Positions 10,171-20,939 of a stretch of DNA of 64,000 nucleotides are shown here, one piece after another. The position numbers and the translations under genes were made by a program. The stretch is from Camillea tinctor (Eukaryota; Ascomycota; Sordariomycetes; Xylariales; Xylariaceae): the NCBI GenBank assembly GCA_022578605.1, contig MU394131.1, forward strand, positions 110,860-174,859, given 5' to 3'. The notes beneath the pieces were generated by a model. The model was given only the letters and a program-made list of their open reading frames with translations. It was not told the origin of the DNA and ran no database searches. How positions within the stretch are numbered: the first letter of the stretch is position 1; each line of letters starts with the position of its first letter.

Positions 10171-12264
10171 GGGGAAAGGACAGATTTTTAAACTGCTAAT
10201 GGCATATGTGTCTCGTGGTGCGGATGTCTACGACAGCTCTTCTACACAACTTATTGAGATACCCCCCCCCAAATTACTCATAACTACTACTGCTACTACT
10301 ACTACAATGACTACTAATAGGTAGTATTATGTCTCTGATGAGGAAGAAGAACAAAATAATGAATAAGATCGTTTTTTTTAAACTATTCCTTTCTGTATTT
10401 TTTGATAAAGTGTTGTTTTTTAAAAGTCTATGGATTTCTCTTTTTAAAAGAATTATGATCAGATCACGTATCTTATTCTCCTACCTTTCCCAAGCCCTTT
10501 TTTTTTTTGCTTGACTGAGGTTGGTTAATTGGCTATTGGGTCTAGACTATCGTAGGTACCTAACCTGGTGTGTATGTGTCTTGTCTCGTACTTGCTGGAT
10601 TACAAGGTTTCTCTTGCTTTGCTTCGTCTTCCTTTCAACTTTCTCCCCCTTTGGCACTAGAGATGGGATTAGGTAGGATAGGCTACTTTAAGGAATGGTT
10701 TATTGTCCTTTTTTTGGTGGGTAGTAAAGGGGGAGGGTGTATGAATGGGATGGGGGATGGGATAGGGAAATAGGGAGAGGTGTAGTAGGAAGTAATAGTG
10801 ATGGGAGTATAATAGATAAAGGGGAGGAGGGGGGGAAGAAAGGGTGTGTTTATGAAGATGGGGACGGAGATGGTAGGAGAGAGGAGAGAGGAGCCACTGC
10901 AGATAGTATGAAAACAACCTTCATGAAAAAGAACAGGAAATGCAGATCGATAGATAGATATGTCGTCGTGTATCGGGCTACTTACTACTACTTACTCTTC
11001 AGCCTATAGAGAAGAACGGAATGGGCCTTGCGTGTAATTGGTCCCCTGACTAAGTTGGATGGGTATTTGGGGGAGTCTAACGAGTTGACCTACCTATTAT
11101 GAAGCGGGAGAACAGGGTAGCCGTAGTTTTTTATTCTCTCTCTCTCTCTCTCTCTCTTTTACTTTTTTTTTTTACTTTTTTTTTTTTTCTTTTGATGGGA
11201 ACACTCCTCGGACCCGAGGAATTTCCCGAGAACGGGAGATGGAAGGGCAAGTATGGTAATAATGGGGATGGTTAACACGATGCTGTTGGGAGGTCAAGCG
11301 GAAGACGGAAGATGGGGAGCTGGAGTTAGACGGACGGACAGATGGACGGGCCCCGGTGAGGCAATCGAGATAAAGCGATGGGGAATACGGGGTCCCCGTC
11401 TGTTGCGTCGGGAGTGTGCGGGTGTGCGTGAGGTTCGGCGGGTTCGGTCGGTTGCCCGTTGCTGCGGGATCGTGAGTTCGTACGTTCGTGAGTTCGTTCG
11501 TGTATAGGCTTAAGTCGGGGGTCGGCAAGACGGGGATGGGGAAAGGGAAATGGAAGACGGGGAGATGGGGAGACGGGAGACGAGGAGATGGGAAGACGGA
11601 GGAAAGCGGGAAGCGGGAAGAGAATCAACTCGGAACCGGGAAATAGACAGGTATAAAAGAATCTAGATGAAAGCAGCGCGGCATTCACAGATGGGTTTCT
11701 ATTCTCCCCGAACCACCTGACTCACAGGCCACAGGGGTAGTGGTGTCGGTCTTGTTCTTTAACCCGTTTCTTAAAGAGAGAGAGAAAGTGTGTGTGATAC
11801 CTCATCGTACGGCTCGCGAACCTTGAGGGCAGGGGGACTATCTATATTTATTTTCGTTGGTATTTCGGGAGTTGTTGAACATGCGGGCTAGCTATGACCT
11901 AAGTAGGTAGGTATAAAAACATCTATACAGCCCGCCAAATGGGGGAAAAAAAAATTCATCTACTTTTTTCTTCGATGGTTGGTATAGCCTCCCATTATGC
12001 AGTATATATTCTTTTAATAATATATAAACCCAGTTAGCAGATTTGCCCAGGTTAGGTAGTTAGGTAGCTATAGAACGTTCATCTTTCGCTTTTCGAATCC
12101 CTTTTTCTTTCTTCAACCACTGATATTAACCCCCCCTCCTCTCTCCTTTTATTCCCTCGCCCTCTTTATATTCTTCCTTCCAAAGCTCATCTAGTTTAGG
12201 TAGTATAGATAAATAATTAACCCTTCTCCCCTACACCCTGCCCCTCCGTATAGACGCAAACCCC
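10171..12264. other. Convergent intergenic region CK2 alpha / SCM3
   Basis: About 2.1 kb between two converging 3' ends. It holds a CT microsatellite (about 11136-11158), long T runs, GGGGA-rich stretches (11530-11630) and TAGGTA words (11903-11912, 12051-12067). The open frames of 80-120 codons in both strands have biased, low-complexity composition and are not supported as genes. Confidence 0.55.
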
Positions 12265-15200
12265 CTATTTACAGCACGTAAAGCAAAAGTCCCTCTCGCA
12301 CACGAACCCGTCCTCGCCGCACCTGCGCGTCGTGCCCCCAGGAGTCGTAACCAAGCTCTCCGTCGGGCTCGTCGGCCTCTTGCGCTTGTGTCTCGGGGTG
12401 CGAAGCAGTAAGTTCTCGGCCGCGGCGCGCGCGAGGGGCGAGCTCAGCACATTACTATCCCTCGCAAGCCTGTCCTTATTTCCTCCTAGCGCGTTACGCG
12501 AAGCCCTCACTAGTGCCCGAGAGTCCGTCGCCGGGGTCCGGACGAGGAGGCCGTGGTGATGATGACGGGCGCGACTCGGGGTCGACACCGACGGCACGTA
12601 GGAGTAGGGCGAGGCCAAGGAGCGACGACGCGCGCGGGCGAGCTTCGCGCGGAAGGAGCGCGGGGTGTAGTGGTTCGACGAGATAATGCTTAGCTCGTCG
12701 CTGTTGTTCTCCTCCTCGCCGCCATCGTCGTCTGCATCGGGGACGAGTGACGCGAGGGCGAATCTCTTGGCTGATGATGACGTGGGATCATTCTGACCTG
12801 TTTCTGCCCTATTCGGCTTCTGGGGCGTTACCGGGGCCGACACGCGGGTGCGAGAAACGGCTGCTGGACGGGCTTCCGGGGATTTCGATGATCCCGCTAG
12901 CTCGACCCCGGAATCCTCCGCGGCGCTCTCCTCATCAGCTGAAGCTTCTAGTCCAGCGTTATTCTCACCTAGTTCGGGCGAAAGTCTAGAGATTATTTCC
13001 GATTCCCTCGGTGGGCTTCGTATATGTAATTCCGGTGATAGGGTTGGGCTTCGGGTTTGATTAGTTGCCGTCCTCCCGGGTGTAGTTGGTCGACTGCTAG
13101 GCTCCCTTAGTCCTTGTTGGAGTCCCGACTCTTGCGGTGGGAGATCGGCCTCGGGAGTTGACCGTGTGTTCGATGGCGACTCAATCTGATGTTGAGAGAC
13201 CTCTCTGTCGGGAATACAAGGGATGTCAGATACCCGAAATCCGTCGCGAGAATCAGTTTCTAGCACTGACTCGGGTTTCGCAGGCTCGGATGGATCCGAA
13301 ATGGCGGACATTCGGTTTGTCGTGATATCGTCAGACCCGATCTGTCTGTCGGGAGAGGCATCCTTATTTCCGAAAACCCTCGTTCCACCACCTGATGTAT
13401 GCTGCTCTCGCGGAGCTGGCCGGGCATCATCTGCTAAATCCACCGGCTTTCGGACTAGTTCTTCATCATCGTCATCCGAAAAGTTATACGATGGGTCCAA
13501 CTCGTTTCGCGAAAATACTTCGGTAGTCTGGAGTGGCACTTCTGTAGCAATTGTGCCGCCTCTCTCCAATTCTGATGGTCCCAGTATAGGTGGGCTTTGC
13601 GCTAATACCAGGTCGTTATTTTTATCTCTGGTATTTTCGTTTTCTAATAGTGTAGAGCTGAGAGCAGCATCATCAATCTCCTCGTTGTCATTATTTTCGA
13701 GTTCTGCACAGTCTTGAATGTCTTGTTCCTTTTCAATCCAAGCATCCTCTGACTCGGGTAAGGCCTCATTATTGACGGTGGGCTGAGTGCTCCTCTCACT
13801 TAACACCGATTCAGCATATCGCGGACTAGAACTGCCTGGATAGTCCATAATATCTTGTGAAAATGAAGTATCCGTCTGTGACGACTCGGACCCTTGATTA
13901 ATGTCGTCGTCGCTGGTACTGGGTGGCCGGTTGCCAAGCTTTAACCATTTCATATTGCCGTAGAACTCTGTTTGCTTACGAGCACGCGACGATCGCCTTT
14001 GCGAATTAAGAGAGTTTTGCTTAGTAGTTTCTACACTATCTTGAATAAGCTGTGGTGACGCTATTGAGGTGCGATTTTGCCGAACTGGGAGTGAGATCAT
14101 GATCGTGGACTTGGTCGTAGGTTTGGGTGTAGTGGCTTTAGGATGAAAGTCTGTCTCGGTGCCCATATCCGGCTGGTTATTTTTAGCAATTTCCCGTTGA
14201 AGATTCAGAGATTTCTCAGCTCGGGTGGACTTCTTCGGCCGACCTAGCTTGCGTCGCGGTATCTCTGATTCCTTGTCCGACTTCTGCTCTTTCGCGGTGG
14301 CATTTGTCTTCTTAGGCCGTCTTACACGACGCACCGACGGATCTTTTTGATGTTTAGCGGGTGTATTTTCCAGCTCATGGTCTCGCGTCTCCCCAGTGCT
14401 GGTCTCATCACTTTCCCGCGGGCTTTGTGCGGCCGTTAATACCTTCCGGGGACCGTGACTATCCATTTTGGTGTGTTGTCCAAAGGCTGCCAGGGTAAGA
14501 GTTTTCGGAGCCGGTTTGGCGATAGTAGTTGGAGATGCATCCTTCTCATTTCTAGCCAGTAGTATGTCATCTTCATCGGTATCGCTCTCTTTGGATTCGG
14601 TAGTAGGTAAACTTCGTCGTGTCAATGATTTGGCGCTCGTAAGTCTCCTGGATCCCCATTGATGAGCCATGCCACCATGATAGCCATAGTGACCACCCCC
14701 TGTGTTCATCGCGGGTGCCATGTGGAATGGGAATGATTGGGCAACCCCCGGGACTTGGGGGTTGTACCCGAAGCCAAAACCATAGCCGTTCGGAAGTAAT
14801 GGCGGCGGTAGCTCAGGGGCTTGCCAGGCTGGATCAGTTGGACTATTGCCAAACACCGGCGGTGCGAAAGGAAAGGAAAGCGGAGGAGGTATGCCATATG
14901 GGTCTAATGGTGGTGGAGGGTTGTATAGCGATGGGTTGGCGGGCATTAACGACGACATCGGTTGCGGTCGCTTGGCTGGGCGGGATGCCTTTCCTCTTAG
15001 TATTCTCTCTTCTTCGTCACTCGAGACAGAACCCTCTCTCCCGTCTTCTCTCTCGTCTTCTAGGGATTGGAGGTGTCCATTGTTAATGATGATTTCGCCA
15101 GTAGTTAGATCAATCTCATCGCCAATTCCAGTGAAATCTTTCTCATATTTCTCGAAGATGTTTTCGAAGGTAGACTTGAGTCGCGTTGCCGCTCTCGCAC

Positions 15201-15342
15201 GCCCCTTATCCAACTGGTACATAGGGTCTTGCCTGGCATCAAATTGGCCAGGGGTCATGGAGAGTTCGTCTTGGTTCGCTTCATCTTCGTCACTCTCGTA
15301 GAGAGCAGGTTGGAGTTTTAATCGCTTCGAAGGAGGTTCCAT
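12265..15342 (-). CDS. scm3: Scm3/HJURP-family centromere histone chaperone
   Basis: A single 1025-codon exon. The N-terminus carries the Scm3 signature: DELSMTPGQFDARQDPMYQL (about 25-44), then a helical stretch ending in FEKYEKDFTGIGDEIDL (to about residue 80) and NNGHLQSLED. This is the region that in the family binds CENP-A/H4 and deposits it at centromeres. A Pro/Gly-rich segment follows (about 130-230), then two AT-hook-like basic motifs, RRVRRPKK (about 340) and RRKLGRPKK (about 365), suited to binding the minor groove of AT-rich DNA. The long middle is acidic and Ser-rich, probably disordered. The last 18 residues have a Cys cluster (1008, 1015, 1020, 1023, 1024). The gene is divergent from ATG6 with 448 bp between starts. 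Filamentous-fungal Scm3 proteins are much longer than the yeast one, so the size is plausible. Confidence 0.88.
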   Translation of the reverse strand: MEPPSKRLKLQPALYESDEDEANQDELSMTPGQFDARQDPMYQLDKGRARAATRLKSTFENIFEKYEKDFTGIGDEIDLTTGEIIINNGHLQSLEDEREDGREGSVSSDEEERILRGKASRPAKRPQPMSSLMPANPSLYNPPPPLDPYGIPPPLSFPFAPPVFGNSPTDPAWQAPELPPPLLPNGYGFGFGYNPQVPGVAQSFPFHMAPAMNTGGGHYGYHGGMAHQWGSRRLTSAKSLTRRSLPTTESKESDTDEDDILLARNEKDASPTTIAKPAPKTLTLAAFGQHTKMDSHGPRKVLTAAQSPRESDETSTGETRDHELENTPAKHQKDPSVRRVRRPKKTNATAKEQKSDKESEIPRRKLGRPKKSTRAEKSLNLQREIAKNNQPDMGTETDFHPKATTPKPTTKSTIMISLPVRQNRTSIASPQLIQDSVETTKQNSLNSQRRSSRARKQTEFYGNMKWLKLGNRPPSTSDDDINQGSESSQTDTSFSQDIMDYPGSSSPRYAESVLSERSTQPTVNNEALPESEDAWIEKEQDIQDCAELENNDNEEIDDAALSSTLLENENTRDKNNDLVLAQSPPILGPSELERGGTIATEVPLQTTEVFSRNELDPSYNFSDDDDEELVRKPVDLADDARPAPREQHTSGGGTRVFGNKDASPDRQIGSDDITTNRMSAISDPSEPAKPESVLETDSRDGFRVSDIPCIPDREVSQHQIESPSNTRSTPEADLPPQESGLQQGLREPSSRPTTPGRTATNQTRSPTLSPELHIRSPPRESEIISRLSPELGENNAGLEASADEESAAEDSGVELAGSSKSPEARPAAVSRTRVSAPVTPQKPNRAETGQNDPTSSSAKRFALASLVPDADDDGGEEENNSDELSIISSNHYTPRSFRAKLARARRRSLASPYSYVPSVSTPSRARHHHHGLLVRTPATDSRALVRASRNALGGNKDRLARDSNVLSSPLARAAAENLLLRTPRHKRKRPTSPTESLVTTPGGTTRRCGEDGFVCERDFCFTCCK

Positions 15343-15790
15343 GGTGACTGCGATGACTTTTTCGATGACTTTGCCATTGCTTAGCGACTTGCAGTGACGA
15401 GAGAAGAGTTAACCATGGGTTTGCGCATTGAATGTGTATACCAGAGATGTATGCGGAAGATCGGAGTTAAGATGAGAATGAAGAATTGAAAATGGCATCC
15501 ATGGATGTTGACGACCTACTAATGGGTTGCGTCGGCCAGGTGACCCCCTACGGCTAGGTAGTGCAAGTACCCAAGTACCCACTATAACCTGCTAGGCGCG
15601 AACGTTAAATATCACTATAGGCTGTATGTAGGTCCGGTACATAGCACCTGCAGGTACTAGAGTAAAGCCTATACGTCGATCAGCTGATGACGTATCATCC
15701 CGAGAGAGAACGTCCACAACCCAAGGTCCCGACTCTTATCTATCTATCTATCTATTCCATCCATCCATCCTTCAACACCAACATATCGTC
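15343..15790. promoter_or_regulatory. Shared divergent promoter SCM3 / ATG6
   Basis: These 448 bp separate two start codons on opposite strands. A CTAT/CATC simple repeat (about 15735-15770) precedes ATG6. No clear TATA box was found on either side. Confidence 0.6.
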
Positions 15791-17352
15791 ATGTATTGTC
15801 AAAAGTGTCGCGCCCCCTTGCGCCTGGATGGGTCGCTAGCAGATCTCAACCCAGCTGCTTTTGATCTTCTGGTTGGTCAGTTATTACATTTCATATTTGT
15901 TTATGACCCAACTAACTCCTTGATTGATTGATTACAGCTACTTCCTCCCAGCAGCCTACCAAGCGATCATCACTTGCGCGATTGTCATATCCCCAGGATG
16001 CCGAACGTCGAGCCCTATATGATCAAGTCTCCAAAAACGCCGGACCTCCTACATTTAAGAAACATGGGAGCTCTCTGCGTGGCGATGGCCAACCCCGGGA
16101 TAGCTCTGCCATGTCCTTCGTCCTCCTCACCGAATCCCAGGTAGCTCCTCCAAGGCTCACGCCACCCATAGATCAGTCTAGCTCCAGAAAGACGCGCCGT
16201 ACCTCTATGTCTACTAGCCAGCGGAGTGATGCCCAACCTCATGAAGCCGAGCGCATAAATAAGCTTTTCGAGATCTTGTCGGCTCGCTCCGACATAGACC
16301 ATCCCGTCTGCGTCGAATGTACCGAGATGTTGGTTGACGGTCTTCAGAGAAGGTTAGAGTCGACAGCACGAGAGCGGGATGCCTATGCCGGCTTCCTCAA
16401 GCAAGTTCAGGCCGACATACCAGGCGAGGATGATATCGCTGAGTCTGAGCAGGCTTTAGCAAAGGCCAGAAAGGAGGAGGAGGAGTCTATGGAAGAGCTA
16501 TTAAAACTAGAAAAGGAGAAGGCCGAACTGGATAATGAAATAATGGCCCTCGAGGAGGAGTCTCAGCAACTTGATGCCGAGGAAGAGCAGTTCTGGAGGG
16601 AACGGAACTCGTTTGCTTCCACGCTTTCCGAGTTTCAGAACGAAAGAGACAGCATCAACTCAAGATTCGATCACGATTCCCAGCTACTTACCAAGCTTCA
16701 AAGAGCAAATGTCTATAATGATACCTTTTCAATACATCACGACGGTAACTTTGCGACAATAAATGGACTACGACTGGGCAGGCTATCAACCAAGCCCGTC
16801 GACTGGCCCGAAATAAATGCGGCTTGGGGCCAGGCTTTATTACTAGTCGTCACCGTGGCCGACAAGCTAGGATACAAATTCGAAGGTTACGAGCCCCAAC
16901 CCATGGGTTCGACCTCTAGAATCATCAAGTACGATTATCCACAAATGGCGTCCAGTCGGCTCGGAGCTCACAGGAGCGGGCCTCCACCAGCACCCAAGAA
17001 AGTCGTGCTGGATCTCTTCTCCTCGGGCGACCTGCCGCTCCAGATGCTTTTCACCCGAAGCTTTGATAAAGGCATGGTAGCATTTCTGGAACTGGTGCGA
17101 CAGCTTGGGGTGTTCGTTCACCAGCAGACCAAGGCGGCCGACGGGCCGGGCCAATATGGCATCACGCCCCTGACTCTCCCGTACAAGATCGATAATGACA
17201 AGATCGGCGACGATAGGATAGGCCACTACAGCATCAGGTTGGGCATCACTAACGACGAGGGCTGGACCAAGGCGTGCAAGTTCGCCCTCACGTGCTGCAA
17301 GTTTCTAATCGCGCACGCAAGTAATGTCAGCCATCTGACGAATGGACGCTAA
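15791..17352 (+). CDS. atg6: Atg6/Vps30 (Beclin 1), PI3-kinase complex subunit
   Basis: Two exons, 15791-15875 and 15938-17352, encode 499 aa. I chose the donor GTCAGT at 15876 over the GT at 15872 because only it keeps frame. Seen: N-terminal MYCQKCRAPL with a CxxC pair, the block MSFVLLTESQ (about 70), a Glu-rich coiled coil (about 160-245), then the evolutionarily conserved membrane-binding domain, starting around FSIHHDGNFATINGLRLG and including WPEINAAWGQALLLV and GYEPQPMGSTSRI. Atg6 scaffolds the Vps34-Vps15 lipid kinase, in complex I with Atg14 (autophagy) and in complex II with Vps38 (sorting). An AATAAA lies about 37 nt past the stop. It converges on the methyltransferase gene. Atg14 is encoded in the same window. 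Confidence 0.95.
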
Positions 17353-17676
17353 GCTTTGGGTTAATCAGAAGGGAGAGGGTTACGGGGTAATAAATAACGA
17401 CGGCGTCTGGAGTTTCATTAGAGTCATTGGCACGGCGGGACACTCTGCATCACTTGGTGGTGAATGCTCTTTATCGTAGTTTAGAAATATATAACCTACA
17501 TGCATAGGTATAGGTATGCAATGTATTCATGGCGGCGATGGGGCGTGGAATAACGCTGAAATAATTCTATGCTATTCATATCATCAGGACAACAACGCTT
17601 ACAAATCTATATTATGTCTATTCTATTCTTCTACGTCGTAAAATCATCAAAGCGTTTCGGTTCATGTCTATGCAGT
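17353..17676. other. Convergent 3' intergenic region
   Basis: These 324 bp lie between two converging stop codons. They contain an AATAAA at 17389-17394 and no gene. Confidence 0.6.
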
Positions 17677-18750
17677 CTATCTTCCAAAAACGCCCCACCA
17701 GCACTGAACCTCGGGGGTCTCTTCGTCCTCGTCCCAATCATCTTGACCGGCTAACATGTGCTCCTCGAGAAGCATCATTGGCGAAGCTGCCTGGGCCATG
17801 TTGGACAAGAACTTGGCCATTAACCTCTTCGTAGTAGGGTCTCTCTGGGGAATCATGATGATAGCTCGGGCCTCCTTGTCTTCCATGAGCTGGTCGGCTA
17901 CGGCAGCAGAGAGCAGATCAGGGTGGTCATCGTCATAGAGCGGATCTGCGACGAGGACAATCTAGATAACCGTCAGCAGTTGTAACACACGTTTGAGCAA
18001 TGGCCCCCCAACCTTGAACCGATTTCTCTTAGCGAAGCGCTCCGCACTGTCCTCCGGGGAGCCCCAGGTCAAAGCGCCTGAACTGACGTTTCCCCCCAGA
18101 GACTCGATCATGGGACGGTTGACCTCGATATTATGCTCGAGGTTCGACATGATAGTCGGGAGGTCAGTCAGCGCCACGTTCGCTTTCCAAATAGCTGCAG
18201 CGGCCAGACCGAGGAGCCCGGTCCCCGATCCGAGCTCGAGAACATCCATCTGCGATGCTGGACGGCCAGCATCAAACAAGTGAGCCAGCGGACCGGCGGC
18301 GACTTGATCTAGCAGCTGCGCAAGCAGGTAGGAAGACCCCCATGTCTTGAGCCCCAGAGAATCGCCGGTGATGGGTGGCTCCCGGATGACCAGCTCGAAC
18401 GGCGCAGAGGCTTGGTTCTCGAACGGCCACTTACGGGTGATCTCGCCCATCCCGGCCCTGCCGCAGCGCTCCGAGAGGCGGCGGCTAGCCTCGTCCCACA
18501 ACGCCTCTTTCTGGCCATCGTCGGGTATCCACTTAAGACTGCTGCTGATGACGCTGGACAGATAGGTGGCAACCTCGCGGCGGAACTGGGCTGCGTTCTG
18601 GTGGTTCTCTAGGATGATCCGCCGCGAGGTAGTAGGGTTCCAGACGGGAGGCTCGATCTCGAGGCGCTTGAGACACGCCATCAGATCTTCAAACGAGGGT
18701 CTCTGCCAGACCTGGGGGAAGTCTGCAGGCGATATCGGCGGGCTAGCCAT
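17677..18750 (-). CDS. Seven-beta-strand protein-lysine methyltransferase, Rrg1/Efm2-like
   Basis: Two exons, 18750-18013 and 17961-17677, give 340 aa. The 51-nt intron (GTTGGG to CTAG, with a CTGAC branch-like motif) joins in phase 0. Seen: REPPITGDSLGLKTWGSSYLL (residues about 120-140), which in this family precedes the SAM fold; motif I VLELGSGTGLLGLAAAA (about 170-186); LTDLP (post-I acidic loop); and, directly after the splice, IVLVADPLYDDDHPDLL with the DPLY element of the METTL21/Efm group. The C-terminus WWGVFGR is also family-typical. Efm2 methylates elongation factor 2; the fission-yeast relative Rrg1 was named for glucose response. The exact substrate here is inferred from family only. 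It converges on ATG6. Confidence 0.83.
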
Positions 18751-20066
18751 AGCGAGCGAATAGATGCGTATCTATATATATTGTATAATTGTCTCCCCGA
18801 AGAATGGAACTAGTTGAGGAAATCTGATAATGAAAATAAATCTATGTATATATAACTAAGAATAAACCCAAATGGAAGGGAAAAAAAAGGTTAGTACTGG
18901 TCACCGACGAAGGGAAGCCATTTTGATCAGATGTCGTAGTTAGCCCCTTAGCTTCACACTTTGTAAGAAATCTTAGTGTACGATTCAAGAAAAAGAAAAA
19001 GAGGTAAGACTCGAACCAAAAGACACGATTGTTTTAAAAGCATCAAAAATAGAATAGTCCCGCCAGACTCGTCGGTGAGTAGGCAGGTACTTGGCACCTG
19101 CCCATAGTGTTCGGTAGGTAAGTACGTGGTCATGAGTAGGCAAGTTCAAGTTACAATTAGGGGGTCTGATAGGTAGCAAATTAGGGGTCATTAGGAAGTA
19201 GCCGCATCTAGACCCTTGGATTATTTTTTCTTCTTCGTTTTTCGGAGATAAGATTACCTCAGCCCTATCCAGCCACCGGCTCAACTCTCTTTCTCCCCCC
19301 CCCCCCCCCCCACCAGGGCTTGCAGTGGATGAAAGTCCCATTTTGATTGGTCAATGCTATCGATAAGGGTACCTACCCACCTATGACTCGAAAAATATCC
19401 GTCGCACGCGTTTTCTCTTGTCCCTCTTCTTCTTTCTTTTCCTTTTCTTCAAGCATCGTCCTCATCAACGCTGTGTTTCTGAGCTACAAACAGAGAGCCT
19501 GCGCAAGCCGTCTCTCGAAAGAGTGAGTCTGATGCTGCATCTTTCGGGGTGCAGTATCACACTTATTTTTTTATCATTACCGCTCATGGGAAATTCGGAG
19601 TAGCTTCACTTAAACCTTCGCCCCGGCTCCTTCTTTAGGGTGCTGGGGATTGACAGGTCTACCCGTGAGGGTCTGGCTTGACTTCAAGCTTGTAATATTG
19701 GCATCAGAAAAGCAGGGCCAGCCACCTTGTGTATATCCTCAGGGAGAAGACGGGGGAGGCCTGGTATCCTATGGGAGAGTCGTTACGAAGCTGGTGTGTG
19801 AGAACACTTGAGTGCGATACACAGCGTGCTGTGCCCTCTCGCGAGGGCGAGTACAACTCGATTCCGATTACTCTGATGAGGACGATGCTTCAACCTTTTT
19901 TTACCCTCAGGTAAGTCATGTGCTAATATTTCTCTATTCTATCTACCCTTTTAGTCTGGGATACTGCTAACGATAAACCCCGCGGTATTGAATACCTCAA
20001 AAATATCTAGCTGCTGTCGACCATACTCTATCAGCCTTTTCCATTCTGGATATCCTTTGTCTTTCC
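18751..20066. other. Intergenic region, nothing recognised
   Basis: About 1.3 kb with a short poly-C run at 19296-19311, TAGGTA words near 19080-19125 and no supported gene. Confidence 0.5.
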
Positions 20067-20939
20067 TCATTCTCTATGTCCATAGTAGTCAACCCCACTC
20101 GCCTCGTCAGCATCCCCAACTGGATCAACCGTAATTGGCTCCTGGGCCTCGTCATCCTTAGACCTGCTCGAATCTCCCTCCCCTGGATGCTCATGATTGG
20201 TTTCGGCAGTTTCATGAGCACCATCTAGGATGAACCCGTGTAAACTCTTTGGATCCAAGAGCCTCTCGAGGTCCGTCAGCTCTGTAAGCAAGTCTTTACT
20301 GGCAGCTTCGTCCAACATAGATTTCTTGCTTAAGCCGACGACAAGGCTACCGGCTGTGCGTATCTTCCCCAAATGGTGATGTTGAGGATCGTGACCAGTA
20401 GATTGGCCGTTGGATAACTTGGCTACTATGAAGAATTTTATGGCTTCATCGATCTGGTTCAGACAAGTTTCCAACTTGACATTCTGGACGCTCAGTTTTT
20501 CGTCATGTTGTCTTTTGCCCTCACTCGGTTTGTTGTTATGCTCGACCTTTCTCTGCCAAATTTGTCCGAGAACATGTCCGTCGACATATGGCTTAATGCT
20601 CATCACCTCATTTCTGAAGTTCTCACGGAAATCACCCCAGAACTTGCGGCTTTCTTTGACTTGTTCAGCCAGCTGCTTTGCAGCTAAGGATATTTTCATA
20701 TCTGCCATCATAACCGCGTCAGAAGTATCAACAGCATCCGATTCGAGACCTGCTGGTGGCGTGGCTTGTTTCTGGATCTCAGCTCCTGTCGTAGAGGCCG
20801 CATGTTGTTTTATACGGCGAATCCTTGTATCAGAATCATGGCGAACGTATTTCGCACATGGATGAATAACCAACGGGCCACCTCGAATACCGTACATCGG
20901 CACGAAAGATTGATTCCGTCGTGGACTGGCTGGCATCAT
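20067..20939 (-). CDS. Hypothetical protein, 290 aa, orphan
   Basis: An uninterrupted 290-codon frame, preceded in frame by a stop seven codons upstream of the tandem ATG-ATG start. The protein has no signal peptide or membrane segment. Residues of about 80-190 are charged and likely helical (for example AAKQLAEQVKESRKFWGDF), and the last 60 residues are acidic. I recognise no domain. Its length without stops, and mixed rather than low-complexity composition, favour a real gene. But no family match is visible, a further 5' exon is possible, and it sits at the edge of a gene-poor stretch. It may be lineage-specific or a non-functional relic. Confidence 0.42.
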   Translation of the reverse strand: MMPASPRRNQSFVPMYGIRGGPLVIHPCAKYVRHDSDTRIRRIKQHAASTTGAEIQKQATPPAGLESDAVDTSDAVMMADMKISLAAKQLAEQVKESRKFWGDFRENFRNEVMSIKPYVDGHVLGQIWQRKVEHNNKPSEGKRQHDEKLSVQNVKLETCLNQIDEAIKFFIVAKLSNGQSTGHDPQHHHLGKIRTAGSLVVGLSKKSMLDEAASKDLLTELTDLERLLDPKSLHGFILDGAHETAETNHEHPGEGDSSRSKDDEAQEPITVDPVGDADEASGVDYYGHRE

